NCBI RefSeq assembly: GCF_008801925.2
Contig: NZ_CP062803.1
Span: 682,001-746,000, forward strand
From: Cupriavidus basilensis
Lineage (GTDB): Bacteria > Pseudomonadota > Gammaproteobacteria > Burkholderiales > Burkholderiaceae
Length of the DNA stretch: 64,000 bases
Reading direction: 5' to 3'
Shown here: positions 44,457 through 54,000 of the stretch, piece after piece
Layout: each line of letters starts with the position of its first letter
Position numbering within the stretch: position 1 is the first letter of the stretch
Translations under genes and position numbers: made by a program
The notes under the pieces: model-generated
What the model was told of the DNA's origin: nothing
Database searches by the model: none
What the model saw: the letters and a program-made list of their open reading frames with translations, nothing else

Positions 44457-44939
44457 TTAGGTCTTTTCCGCCACCCAATCCCCCGACTTCCCGCCATGCT
44501 TTTCCAGCAGCTTCACATCGCCCATCACCATGCCGCGATCCACCGCCTTGCACATGTCGTAGATGGTCAGCAGCGCCACCTGCACGCCGGTCAGCGCTTC
44601 CATTTCCACGCCGGTCTGGCCGTGGGTCTCGGTGCGCACGGTGCAGCGGATGGTGGCGCTGGCCTCGTCCATGGCGTAGTCCACCGCCACCTTGGTGAGC
44701 GAGATCGGGTGGCATAGCGGGATCAGGTCAGCGGTGCGCTTGGTGGCCATGATGGCCGCCACGCGGGCAATGCCTAGCACGTCGCCTTTCTTGGCCGTGC
44801 CGTCGCGCACCAGCGCAAAGGTGGCGGGCAGCATGGTGATGGTGCCGGTGGCGATGGCCACGCGGTGGCTGTGCGCCTTGGCGCCGACGTCGACCATATG
44901 GGCTTGTCCGGCGGAATCGAAATGGGTGAGCTGGCTCAT
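44457..44939 (-). CDS. moaC: Cyclic pyranopterin monophosphate synthase
   Basis: 160 residues from ATG at 44939. MoaC makes cyclic pyranopterin phosphate in molybdenum cofactor synthesis together with MoaA. Motifs [29 protein letters not shown] and the MCKAVDRGM segment with the conserved K and D are intact. Divergent from the BepA-type protease gene with 130 bp between. Confidence 0.96.
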   Translation of the reverse strand: MSQLTHFDSAGQAHMVDVGAKAHSHRVAIATGTITMLPATFALVRDGTAKKGDVLGIARVAAIMATKRTADLIPLCHPISLTKVAVDYAMDEASATIRCTVRTETHGQTGVEMEALTGVQVALLTIYDMCKAVDRGMVMGDVKLLEKHGGKSGDWVAEKT

Positions 44940-45069
44940 GGCGTGGACCTGGCGGATGCGGGGGAATGAATGCGTGACGGATGCGCTTGCCACGCATGCC
45001 GGGGCAGGACGTGGCAAGACCGGACGACGCCCGATGGGAATGGCTTCCGGAGGCCGCTATCATAGCAAC

Positions 45070-46845
45070 ATGCGCAAGAACCAAACGCTCGCCGGAGCGC
45101 TCTCCTCGCCTGCCCGCCAGGCGCGCCTCATGTCTTCCAGGACTTCCGTGGGCCTTGCCCGCCGCTCGCTGGTGGCGCTGGTGGCGCTGACCATCGCGTT
45201 GCCGGCCTGGCCCCAGCAGCGCCTGCTGCTCAACGACCCCACGCGTACCGCGGCGGCGGCCGCGGCCGCGCCGGGGAGCGATAGCCGTGACGGCAGCGAC
45301 CAGGTCTACGACAACCTGAACCGCAGCGTGAAGGCGGGGCAGAAGTCCGATTTTGGCCTGCGCAGCAACAACACCGTGGTGGAGACCTCGGGCGTGCAGC
45401 TGCCCGACCTGGGCGACCCGTCCACCGCGTCGCTCACGCCCGACATGGAGCGGCGCCTGGGCGACCGCATCATGCGCGACATCCGGCGCGACCCGGACTA
45501 CGTGTCCGATCCGCTGCTGGCCGATTACCTGAACGCGCTTGGCTATCGCCTGGTGCAGGCGGCGCGCCGGCAGAATATCTCCGGCTCTACCGGCGCCGGC
45601 ACGTTTGCCACGGGGTTCGAGCTGTTCGCGGTGCGCGACCGCACCATCAACGCCTTTGCGCTGCCCGGCGGGTATATCGGCGTGCACACCGGCCTGCTGG
45701 TGCAGTCCGATACCGAGTCCGAGCTGGCCTCGGTGCTGGGCCACGAAATCGGCCACGTGATGCAGCGGCATATCGCGCGCGGCATCACCACGCAGGACCA
45801 GTCGATGTGGATCGCGCTGGCCTCGATGGTGCTGGCCGGGCTGGCCGCCACCAAGAGCGGCGACGCGGCCGCGGCGCTGGCCATGGGCGGGCAGGCGGCG
45901 GCGGTGTCCAACCAGTTGTCTTTCTCGCGCGGCGCGGAGCGCGAGGCCGACCGGGTGGGCTTCCAGATCATGACCGCTGCCGGGTTTGACCCGCAGGGCA
46001 TGCCTGACTTCTTCAAGCGGCTGCAGCGCGTGATGGGGATTTCGGAAAGCTCGGTGCCGTCGTACGTGCGCACCCACCCGCTTACCTCGGAGCGCATCGC
46101 CGACATGCAGGACCGCGTGAGCCATGTGGCGGTGCGCCACGTGGCGAGCACGCCCGAGTACGAGTTCGCGCGGATGCGCGCCCGCATCCTGCAGGAAACC
46201 TCGCCTAGCGATCTGCAGAACGCGCGCGCGGCGCTGCAGGCGCAACTGGCGTCAGCCTCGCCGGTGCGCCTGCCCGCGCTCCACTACGGCATCGCGTTCG
46301 CCGAGCAGCGTCTGGGCCGCAACGCCGCGGCTGAGCAGTCGCTGGCCGAAGCCCGCCGCTTGTACGGCAACATCCCGGGCGCTACCTCGGGCAGCCCCAT
46401 GCTGGATGTGATGGCGATCGAGCTGGCGCGTGCCCAGGGCCGGCAGCAGGACGCGCTGAACCAGGCGGCGGCGTCGATGAAAGCGTTTCCGTTGTCGCAC
46501 GCGTTGGCGCTGAGCTATGCCGCGACCTTGCTCGATGCCGGCCGCACGGACCAGGCGGTGACCTTCCTGCGCGAGCGCACGCGTGAGGAAATTGCCCGCT
46601 CCGAGTGGTGGGACCTGCTAGCGCGGGCCTATGCCGCGCAGGGCCGGCGCGTGCAGCAGCACCAGGCGCTGGCGGAGAAATACGCCGTGGATGGGTCCTA
46701 CCAGGCCGCCATCGAGCAGTTGCAGATCGCGCGCAAGGCGGGCGACGGCGATTTCTACACGCTGTCGGAAGTCGATGCGCGGCTGCACCAGCTGGAGCGC
46801 CAGTACCGCGAGGAAAAGCAGGACAACAAGGGCATGCCTAACTGA
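45070..46845 (+). CDS. bepA: Periplasmic M48 metalloprotease with TPR tail (BepA-like)
   Basis: 591 residues from ATG at 45070; ATG at 45130 gives a more normal signal peptide (SSRTSVGLARRSLVALVALT) and may be the true start. Zinc site HEIGH at 225-229 with downstream READRVG, the third ligand glutamate. The C-terminal 250 residues are alanine-rich helical repeats of TPR type. BepA/YfgC degrades misfolded LptD and BAM-stalled proteins and aids outer-membrane assembly. The symbol follows the family; paralogues exist (LoiP). Confidence 0.9.
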   Translation: MRKNQTLAGALSSPARQARLMSSRTSVGLARRSLVALVALTIALPAWPQQRLLLNDPTRTAAAAAAAPGSDSRDGSDQVYDNLNRSVKAGQKSDFGLRSNNTVVETSGVQLPDLGDPSTASLTPDMERRLGDRIMRDIRRDPDYVSDPLLADYLNALGYRLVQAARRQNISGSTGAGTFATGFELFAVRDRTINAFALPGGYIGVHTGLLVQSDTESELASVLGHEIGHVMQRHIARGITTQDQSMWIALASMVLAGLAATKSGDAAAALAMGGQAAAVSNQLSFSRGAEREADRVGFQIMTAAGFDPQGMPDFFKRLQRVMGISESSVPSYVRTHPLTSERIADMQDRVSHVAVRHVASTPEYEFARMRARILQETSPSDLQNARAALQAQLASASPVRLPALHYGIAFAEQRLGRNAAAEQSLAEARRLYGNIPGATSGSPMLDVMAIELARAQGRQQDALNQAAASMKAFPLSHALALSYAATLLDAGRTDQAVTFLRERTREEIARSEWWDLLARAYAAQGRRVQQHQALAEKYAVDGSYQAAIEQLQIARKAGDGDFYTLSEVDARLHQLERQYREEKQDNKGMPN

Positions 46846-46867
46846 CGCCGAGGCTCAGGCCGCTTGC

Positions 46868-47461
46868 TCAGGCCGCCTGTTCTCCCGCAGGCGGTTGCGG
46901 CTGGCGTACAAAGCCGTAGCGCGCCGGCACTTCGTCCTCGGCAATCGGCTCGATCTGCACGTCGGCGCCGTTGAAGTGAAACACGCCGAGATTGGCCCCG
47001 CAGGCCTCGCCATGCCAGGTACAGGCGCTGCTAAAGCCATCCAGGTCGTGGTCGTGCAGCAGCGCGGCTTGCAGGCCGCCGCCGCTTTCACCTTCCACCG
47101 TGCCTACCAGCATCACATTGCCGTGCTCATCCGCATGGCAGCCGTGCAGCGTGAAGGCGCGCTGCGAGGTGGTGTGCAGCTTGCCCTGGTGCAGCCGCAC
47201 GATCCACGGCGCATAGGCCAGCGACACGAACACGCGCTGCGGGCCGTTCTGGAAATACCAGCCACCGCGTTCGTCGCGCTGGTAGTTGCGCTCGATAAAG
47301 GCGATCAGCGCCTCGTGGCGGATCGGGTCGCCGGACAGGCCGTGCTGCTGGGCGTACTCGTTGCGCATGCGCCATTGCCCGCGCCGGTCCAGCGCCAGCC
47401 AGCCGTAGCAGTTGGGTACGTTGGGCCAGCGGGCCATGGCTTGCTTGACTGTCTCATCCAT
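46868..47461 (-). CDS. Conserved hypothetical, DUF2946-unlike cytosolic protein
   Basis: 197 residues from ATG at 47461, which has GGAGG nine bases upstream. No signal or membrane segment. It has a WPNVPNCYGWLALDRRGQWR segment, RHEALIAFIERNYQRDERGG then WYFQNGPQRVFVSLAYAPWI, and GANLGVFHFNGADVQIEP. I recall this as a conserved proteobacterial family with 'DUF' status but cannot name it surely. Function unknown. Same strand as yheT, 114 bp apart. Confidence 0.72.
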   Translation of the reverse strand: MDETVKQAMARWPNVPNCYGWLALDRRGQWRMRNEYAQQHGLSGDPIRHEALIAFIERNYQRDERGGWYFQNGPQRVFVSLAYAPWIVRLHQGKLHTTSQRAFTLHGCHADEHGNVMLVGTVEGESGGGLQAALLHDHDLDGFSSACTWHGEACGANLGVFHFNGADVQIEPIAEDEVPARYGFVRQPQPPAGEQAA

Positions 47462-47575
47462 CTTCGGTGCCTCCTTGCGGGACCGCCCGTGCCCGGGCAT
47501 TCCGCTCGCATTCGTTCTGGTGACGCTGAGCCGCGGGTGCGGCCCGAAATTCAATCCACGGGGCTAATCCACGCG

Positions 47576-48643
47576 CTAAGCCACGGCGTCGAAAAACCGC
47601 AGGATGCGCGCTGGCAGCCACTCGATATGCCCCGCATAGGGCAGCACCGGCAGCACGCGCAGCCAATCTTCGCGCGGTGTCATGAAACCAACGTGACCGC
47701 CATGCGCGGGCTGCTCCAGCCAGACCTGCGGGCTGACATCAGCGGGGCCCGGCAGGTGGCGCGCCGGCAGGAAGGGATCGTTGCGCGCATTGAGCACCAG
47801 CGTGGGCACCTTGATTTCGCCAAGCACCGGCTTGCTGGACGCGCGCGCCCAGTAGTCGTCGGTATCGCGAAAGCCATGCAGCGGCGCCGTCACGATATTG
47901 TCGAAGGCGTACAGGTCGCGGCTGGCGAGCATGGCTTCGCGGTCGAACAGCCGGGGATATTGGCTCAGCTTGGCCAGCGACTTGCGCTTCAGGGTTTGCA
48001 GGAACATGCGCGTGTACAGCATGTTGAAGCCTTGCGACAGCGCCGCGCCGCCGCCGGCCAGGTCCAGCGGCGCCGAGACCGATGCCGCCGCGCTGATATG
48101 GCCCGCGGCGCTGCCTTGTTCGCCCAGCAAGCGCAGCAGGGCATTGCCGCCGAGCGAAATGCCCACCACCAGCAGCTTGCGCCCGTGGCCGCAGTACTGC
48201 CGGTGCAGCCGTTCCAGGATCCAGTGGAGCTCCTCGGCATCGCCCGAGTGATAGAAGCGCGGCGCCAGGTTCAGCTCACCCGAGCAGCCACGAAAGTGCG
48301 GGATCACGCCCTGCCAGCCGCGCGCCGCCAGCGCATGCATCATGGCCTGCGCGTAATGGCTGCCGGAGTCGCCCTCCAGGCCATGGAACATCACCAGCAG
48401 CGGGGTATCGGGCGTGACCGGGTGCGTGGTCCAGTCCAGGTCGACGAAGTCATCGTCCGGGGTGGTCCAGCGCTCGCGCTTGAAGGCCACGCGCGGCGGG
48501 CGCTGCGTGAAGCGCGCCGGAATGATGGTCTGGGCGTGGCCGCCGGCGAGCCACCACGGCATGCGGCGGCCGCCGCCGAACGAGTCGGTGGCGCGGAGGT
48601 CGTCCGGCGCGGGCCGGTGGTGCGAAGGCGGAAGCTGGCTCAT
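47576..48643 (-). CDS. YheT-family alpha/beta hydrolase
   Basis: 355 residues. GGHAQTIIPA near the start and PHFRGCSGELN are family features of YheT/ABHD1-3 hydrolases. Nucleophile elbow VVGISLGGNALL with serine 163; acid in RNDPFLPA and histidine in HGGHVGFM. Such enzymes hydrolyse esters or lipids; substrate unknown. Followed by the conserved hypothetical on the same strand. Confidence 0.9.
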   Translation of the reverse strand: MSQLPPSHHRPAPDDLRATDSFGGGRRMPWWLAGGHAQTIIPARFTQRPPRVAFKRERWTTPDDDFVDLDWTTHPVTPDTPLLVMFHGLEGDSGSHYAQAMMHALAARGWQGVIPHFRGCSGELNLAPRFYHSGDAEELHWILERLHRQYCGHGRKLLVVGISLGGNALLRLLGEQGSAAGHISAAASVSAPLDLAGGGAALSQGFNMLYTRMFLQTLKRKSLAKLSQYPRLFDREAMLASRDLYAFDNIVTAPLHGFRDTDDYWARASSKPVLGEIKVPTLVLNARNDPFLPARHLPGPADVSPQVWLEQPAHGGHVGFMTPREDWLRVLPVLPYAGHIEWLPARILRFFDAVA

Positions 48644-48722
48644 GCCTGCAAGGCGATAGGCGGTAGGCGGTCAAGCGACGCGGCGTGACGGGCTGGCCGG
48701 CCCGTCACGCGCGCGTCCGATC

Positions 48723-49163
48723 CTAGTGGAGGGCCTGGCCCGGCGCCGTGCTCACGGTCGCGACCTGGGCGGCGTTGGCCGGGCTGCAATGGATGTGCGC
48801 CAGGCGCCAGCCCTCGTGGTTCTGCATCAGCACATAGGTGGTGTGCACATAGAGGTCGGCTTCGACGCGGTCGTCGCCAAAACGCAGGGCTTCGGTCACG
48901 TCGAAGATGGCGACGCCCATCGAGGTATGGCTGCTGGTCTCGATCACGTCGATCAGCACCGGCTGCACGTCCAGCAGCTGCGCAAAGGCCTGGCGCAGGT
49001 GCTCGTGGCCGATCAGGCGCTGGCCGTCCGGCATCACGCAGGTAACCGAGTCCTCATCCAGCCACAGGCGCAGCGCGCCGTCGGCATCGCGTAGCTTCAT
49101 GGCCTCGCGAAAGGCTTCTACGATGTCTTCGGCGGAATCGAACAGGCGGGCAAAACGAGGCAT
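48723..49163 (-). CDS. NTF2-like (SnoaL_3) protein
   Basis: 146 residues, cone-shaped NTF2 fold inferred from DIVEAFREAMKLRDADGALR, WLDEDSVTCVMPDGQRLIGH and EGWRLAHIHCSPA. Such proteins bind small hydrophobic ligands or act as ketosteroid-isomerase-like enzymes. Function unknown. Possibly co-transcribed with yheT, 80 bp away. Confidence 0.82.
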   Translation of the reverse strand: MPRFARLFDSAEDIVEAFREAMKLRDADGALRLWLDEDSVTCVMPDGQRLIGHEHLRQAFAQLLDVQPVLIDVIETSSHTSMGVAIFDVTEALRFGDDRVEADLYVHTTYVLMQNHEGWRLAHIHCSPANAAQVATVSTAPGQALH

Positions 49164-49220
49164 GGTGGACTGGGCTCAGGGATTCGTTGGCCGGATAAAC
49201 ACGAACGGCGGGTCAGCGCT

Positions 49221-50243
49221 TCAGGCCCGGTTCAGGAGCTTGCGCAGCTCCACAAACACCATTTCGGGCTCGATGTCCTTCAGGCAGCGCAGGTGGCCAA
49301 GCGGGCACTCGCGCTTGAAGCACGGACTGCATTCGAGCTGCAGCCACATGATACTCGCAGCCTGCGACAGCGGGGGTGTATGGCGCGGGTCACTGGAGCC
49401 GAACACCGCCACCTGTGGCCGGTTCAGCGCCGCGGTGACGTGCATCAGGCCGGAGTCGTTGCACACGGCGGCTTCCGACATCGCCAGCAGGTCGACCGCG
49501 TCGTCCAGCGAGGTCTGGCCGCACAGGTTGCGCACGAAGGGCGCGGCCTTGACGATCTCGTCGGCGATCTCGGCGTCCTTGGGCGAGCCCAGCGTGACCA
49601 TTTGCGCATACGGGAACGAGCGCTTGAGCATCTGCGCCAGCTCGGCGAAATGCGCGGCCGGCCAGCGCTTGGCCGGGCCGAACTCCGCGCCCGGGCAGAA
49701 CGCGATCAGGCGCGTCTGCGGGGCAATGCCAAAGCGCTCCGCGGTCTTGGCCATGCGCACCGGATCGGTCCGCAGGCGCGGCTCGGGCAGGTTCTCCGGC
49801 AGGCGGGCGCCGGGCTTGAGCGCCAGCCGCGCGTAGTGCTCCACCATGGGCGGGCGCTGGTCGCGGGGCGGATTGCCGTGGCGGATATTGAGCAGGCCGA
49901 AGCGGGCTTCGCCGCGATAGCCGACGCGCAGCGGGATAGCGGCCAGCCAGGGGATCAGCGCGGACTTGAGCGAATTCGGCAGCACATAGGCTGCGTCGTA
50001 GCCTTCGTTCTTGAGCTGCTGGGCGAACATCAGGCGGGCCGAGAGCTGCAGCTTGCCGTGCGCCAGCTCGCTGGGGAAGACCTGGTGGATCTCGGGCATG
50101 CGGGCCAGCACCGGCGCCACCCATTTAGGGGCGAGGGCGTCGATCTGCAGGCGCGGATGGCGCGCTTTCATGAGGGTGAAGAGCGGCTGCGCCATCAGGG
50201 CGTCGCCGATCCAGTTGGGGGCGATGACGAGGGCTTTTTTCAT
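49221..50243 (-). CDS. waaF: ADP-heptose:LPS heptosyltransferase II
   Basis: 340 residues from ATG at 50243. MKKALVIAPNWIGDALMAQP is the WaaF N-terminus, and CPGAEFGPAKRWPAAHFAEL, DLLAMSEAAVCNDSGLMHVT and LQLECSPCFKRECPLGHLRC are glycosyltransferase family 9 motifs. It adds the second heptose to the LPS inner core on the cytosolic side of the inner membrane. Confidence 0.95.
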   Translation of the reverse strand: MKKALVIAPNWIGDALMAQPLFTLMKARHPRLQIDALAPKWVAPVLARMPEIHQVFPSELAHGKLQLSARLMFAQQLKNEGYDAAYVLPNSLKSALIPWLAAIPLRVGYRGEARFGLLNIRHGNPPRDQRPPMVEHYARLALKPGARLPENLPEPRLRTDPVRMAKTAERFGIAPQTRLIAFCPGAEFGPAKRWPAAHFAELAQMLKRSFPYAQMVTLGSPKDAEIADEIVKAAPFVRNLCGQTSLDDAVDLLAMSEAAVCNDSGLMHVTAALNRPQVAVFGSSDPRHTPPLSQAASIMWLQLECSPCFKRECPLGHLRCLKDIEPEMVFVELRKLLNRA

Positions 50244-50364
50244 GAATGGGGCGCTGCCGGAAGGGTGGGCGTGGCACATGCTGCGCGCGCCACGCACGCC
50301 AACGCTCCGGCGCGCCGCAGGGCGGGCCGGAGCATCGGGGTGGTGCGGTCAAGCGTGGGCCGTG

Positions 50365-50559
50365 TCAGTGGTGACCCTTGATCACGGTGCCGGGCTTGAG
50401 CTTGTAGACGGTACCGCAGTACGGGCACTTCACTTCGCCGGTGTCGGTCACGTCGAGGAAGACGCGCGGATGGTAGTTCCAGGTCGGCGTGTTGCCGGTG
50501 GGGCAGTGCAGCGGAAGGTCTTCCGCGCCGATTTCGATCAGGGAGGCGGTTTGCGTCAT
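50365..50559 (-). CDS. CHCC-type zinc-finger protein
   Basis: 64 residues with C and CPYCG arranged as LHCPTGN...HPRVFLDV...VKCPYCGTVYKL, the zf-CHCC domain (NDUFS6-like). Conserved beside waaF and ilvE in Cupriavidus/Ralstonia. A zinc-binding role is expected; the cellular function is not known. Confidence 0.9.
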   Translation of the reverse strand: MTQTASLIEIGAEDLPLHCPTGNTPTWNYHPRVFLDVTDTGEVKCPYCGTVYKLKPGTVIKGHH

Positions 50560-50691
50560 GGTGTTGCGGGGATGGCTTTCGTTTTTAATCTTTAGTCTGT
50601 TGGATGGACTGAAGTATGACTGGTTAACGGGTTAAACGGTTCGTGGTTGCCTGGCGCTTTCGGGTCCGGGGCGGCGCGCAGGGAGTGACCC

Positions 50692-50985
50692 ATGTCGATG
50701 GCGGATCGCGACGGAAAAATCTGGATGGACGGCAAGTTGATCGAATGGCGCGACGCCAAGGTCCATGTGCTGACCCATACCCTGCATTACGGCATGGGCG
50801 TGCTTGAAGGCGTACGTGCCTGCAAGACGCCGCCCGGCACCACGATCTTCCGCCTCAAGGAGCACACCCGCCGCCTGTTCAACTCGGCCAAGATCTTCCA
50901 GATGCAGATGCCTAGCCATGAAAAGAGACATTGTAAACCCCGAGACCCCCTGTGCCAACGCGGGCGCGGGCCCGCCGGGGTCTAA
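50692..50985 (+). pseudogene. ilvE: Truncated branched-chain amino acid aminotransferase (ilvE 5' fragment)
   Basis: The frame opens with a good GGGAG site and codes MADRDGKIWMDGKLIEWRDA then KVHVLTHTLHYGMGVLEGVR and LFNSAKIFQM, the N-terminus of IlvE. Homology stops near codon 72 (about 50907); the last 25 codons are unrelated. IlvE is normally about 307 residues and needs its later lysine, so this copy cannot be active. No remaining part of ilvE was found up to azlC. Confidence 0.88.
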
Positions 50986-51001
50986 AATCGTCACATTGTG
51001 T

Positions 51002-54000
51002 ATGCCGCCACTGCCGCCCGTGACCCTGCCGCCGCCGTCTCGACCCTCCGCCTCCCGTCGTGAATCCCCAGCCCGCATGCACGCCAGGCGGCTGCGCGAG
51101 ATGCTGTTCTCAGGCGCCTCGGAGGCGGCGATCGGCGAAATGCTGGCGCCTTGGGGGCAGGGAACCGAGCGCGCCGAAATGCTGGTGGAAGCGGCGCTGG
51201 CCAGCGGCGATGCCGCGTTGCTCGACCGGGTGGTGCCACCCTGGCGCTGGCGCATCTTGCTGGCGATCCTGGACTGTCTCTATTTCGACTGGGATCCCCG
51301 CTTCCAGCCCTACCTGGATTACGGGCTGGCCCGCCATGCCGACGATCCGCAGGCGCTGCCGGTCCCCATTCGCACCGCGCTGGCCGAGGGCCGGCTGTAC
51401 GCTGGCGAGCGCCCGGCGGCCCTGGCCTTGCTAGCCACGACGGGCAACGCCAGCGGCGGCGATGGCGACGCCCTGCGTGCTTTTGCCCACTTGCAGGAAG
51501 GCGACTGGCCAGCCGCCCAGGCGGGCTTCGAGGCTGCGCTCAAGCGGCTACGCGCCGAAAGCCGCCAGCGCACCGGCTTGTTGCCGCCCTCGCTGGCGCC
51601 TTGCTACCCGCTGTCCTTGCTGGCCCAGCGCACGCCGGCCCACCTCGAACAAGCCCGCAAGTTCTGCCAGGCGGAAGCGGGCACGCGCAGCCCGGTGCCG
51701 ACCGAGCGCTGGGGGCTGTGGTGCCACGTGCTGGCCGTGCACAAGGGGGATGCGCGGCTGGACGAGTCCGCGTTCGACTTGCGCCCCGAGGTGCCGCCGC
51801 TTGCGCAGTTCTGGCGCGTGCTGCTGCGCGCCTGGCTCGGCGACGTGAAGCAAGCCAGCGGACGGCGCCAGCCGGCGGCCGCCCGCGCCGAGGCCGTCGC
51901 GGCGCTGCGCGCGCGCCTGCAAGGCTGCGGCCTGCACTGGTTCGCGCAGCAACTGGACGCCGCGCTGGCGCTGGAAGCGGGCGAACCGGTGCCGCAGGCT
52001 TTCTTTGCCGGCCAGCGCCAGGAAAGCTGGCGGCTCGCGCTCGAAGCGTTGCAGGCCCTGGCGGGCGAGACGCGCGCGCCCGACGGCGCCAGCGCTAGCC
52101 GCCTGTTGTGGGCGTTGACCATCGACGCCGACGGCGCGGTCGGCACCATCGAGCCGCTGGAGCAGCAGCGCGGAGCGCGCGGCTGGAACAAGCCGCGTCC
52201 CGTGCCGCTGGCCCGCCTTGCCGAAGACGACCGGCTGGAGCCGTGGGACGCCCGTGTCGCCCGGGCGGTGCGCCGCGACCAGTCCTATCACCGCCGCTAC
52301 GTGCTCGATCGCGCCGCCGCCATGCTGGCGCTGGTCGGGCATCCGGGCGTGGTGCTGGCGCAGGCGCCCGAGCAGACGCTGGAAGTGGTGGAGGGCGCTC
52401 CCACGCTGGAAGTGGTGCGCCAGGGCGGCCGCTACACCTTGCGGGTCTCGCCCCCGGTGCGCGAGGCCCCGGCGATGGACAGCTTCCTGCCCGCCGGCAG
52501 CCGCGCGGACGCCGAGGCCTTGCGCCAGATCACGGTGCTGCGTGAAGGCTCGCAGCGCCTGCGCGTGATCCGCCTCACGCCCGCGCAGCAGGGCGCGGCC
52601 CAACTGATCGCCGACGGGCTGGCGGTGCCGGCCGAGGCCCATGCGCAGCTTGATGCCACGCTGCGCGCGCTGTCCGGTCACTTTCAGGTGCACTCTGACC
52701 ATGACGGCAGCGCCCGCGAGCTCGAGACCGAGAGCCGGCTGCGCGCCGAGTTGTCCCCGCTGGGCGAAGGCCTTTCGCTGCGCCTGGTGGTGACGCCGCT
52801 GGGCCCCCTCGGGCCACGGCTGGCCCCGGGCAGCGGGCGCGAGCGGCTGATGGCGGCGGTCAAGGGGGAGAGCCTGGCCACGGTGCGCGACCTCAAGGCT
52901 GAGTTGGCAAGCGTGGCTGCAGTGTTCGACGCGCTGCCCTTCCTGGTGCCGCGCTCGCCGGAAAGCGGCGAATACGACTGGACCCTGGCCGACCCGGAGG
53001 AAGCGTTGTCGGTGGTCGAGCAGTTGCCCGGGCTGCCCGCCGTGCTGGCGGTGGAGTGGCCCCGGGGCAAGGAAATCCGCGTGGTGGGCGCCGACATCCC
53101 GCAACTGGCGGTACATATCGAAACCGAGAGCGAATGGTTCAAGCTGGTCGGCGAGCTGGGCGTGGCCGAGGGACTGGTGCTGCAGCTCGGCGAGTTGCTG
53201 GCCTGGGCTGGCAGCCATGCCGGGCGCTTCATGCCGATGGGGCAGGGCGTGTACGTCGCGCTCACGCGCAGCCTGCGCGCCAGGCTGCGCGACCTGGCCA
53301 GCGTGGCGCACAACGTGCCCGATGGCATCAAGGTGCCGCTGATGGCGGCGCCCTGGCTGGACGACGTGCTGGCCGGCGCCGGCATCGACCCCGACCAGCA
53401 TTTCCGCCAGCGCGTGGCGCGGCTGCGCCGGGCGCGCAACAGCGACGCCGTGCTGCCGGCCAACCTGGCCGCGCAACTGCGGCCCTACCAGGAAGACGGC
53501 TACCGCTGGGCCATGTCGCTCGCCGAGGCCGGCTTCGGCGCCTGCCTGGCCGACGACATGGGGCTGGGCAAGACGCTGCAGGCGCTCGCCGTGATGCTGG
53601 CGCGCGCCGACGGCGGCGCCGCGCTGGTGATCGCGCCGACCTCCGTGTGCGGCAACTGGGCCGAAGAGGCAAGGCGCTTCGCGCCGACGCTGCGCGTGCA
53701 CATCTATGCCGAGGGCGAGCGCGCGGCCTTGCTGGAACAGGCCGGCCCGCATGACGTGGTGATCGTCTCGTACACGCTGCTGCTGCAGGCGCGCGACGCC
53801 TTCTGCCAGCGCGCGTGGCACACGGTGGTGGCCGACGAAGCGCAGGCGTTCAAGAACGCCGCCACCAAACGCTCGCAGGCGGTGTTCGAGCTGCGGGCCG
53901 ATTTCCGCATGGCGCTGTCGGGCACGCCGGTGGAAAACCGGCTGGCCGAGCTGTGGTCGATCATGCGCTTTTGCAACCCCGGCCTGCTTGGCTCGCTGGC

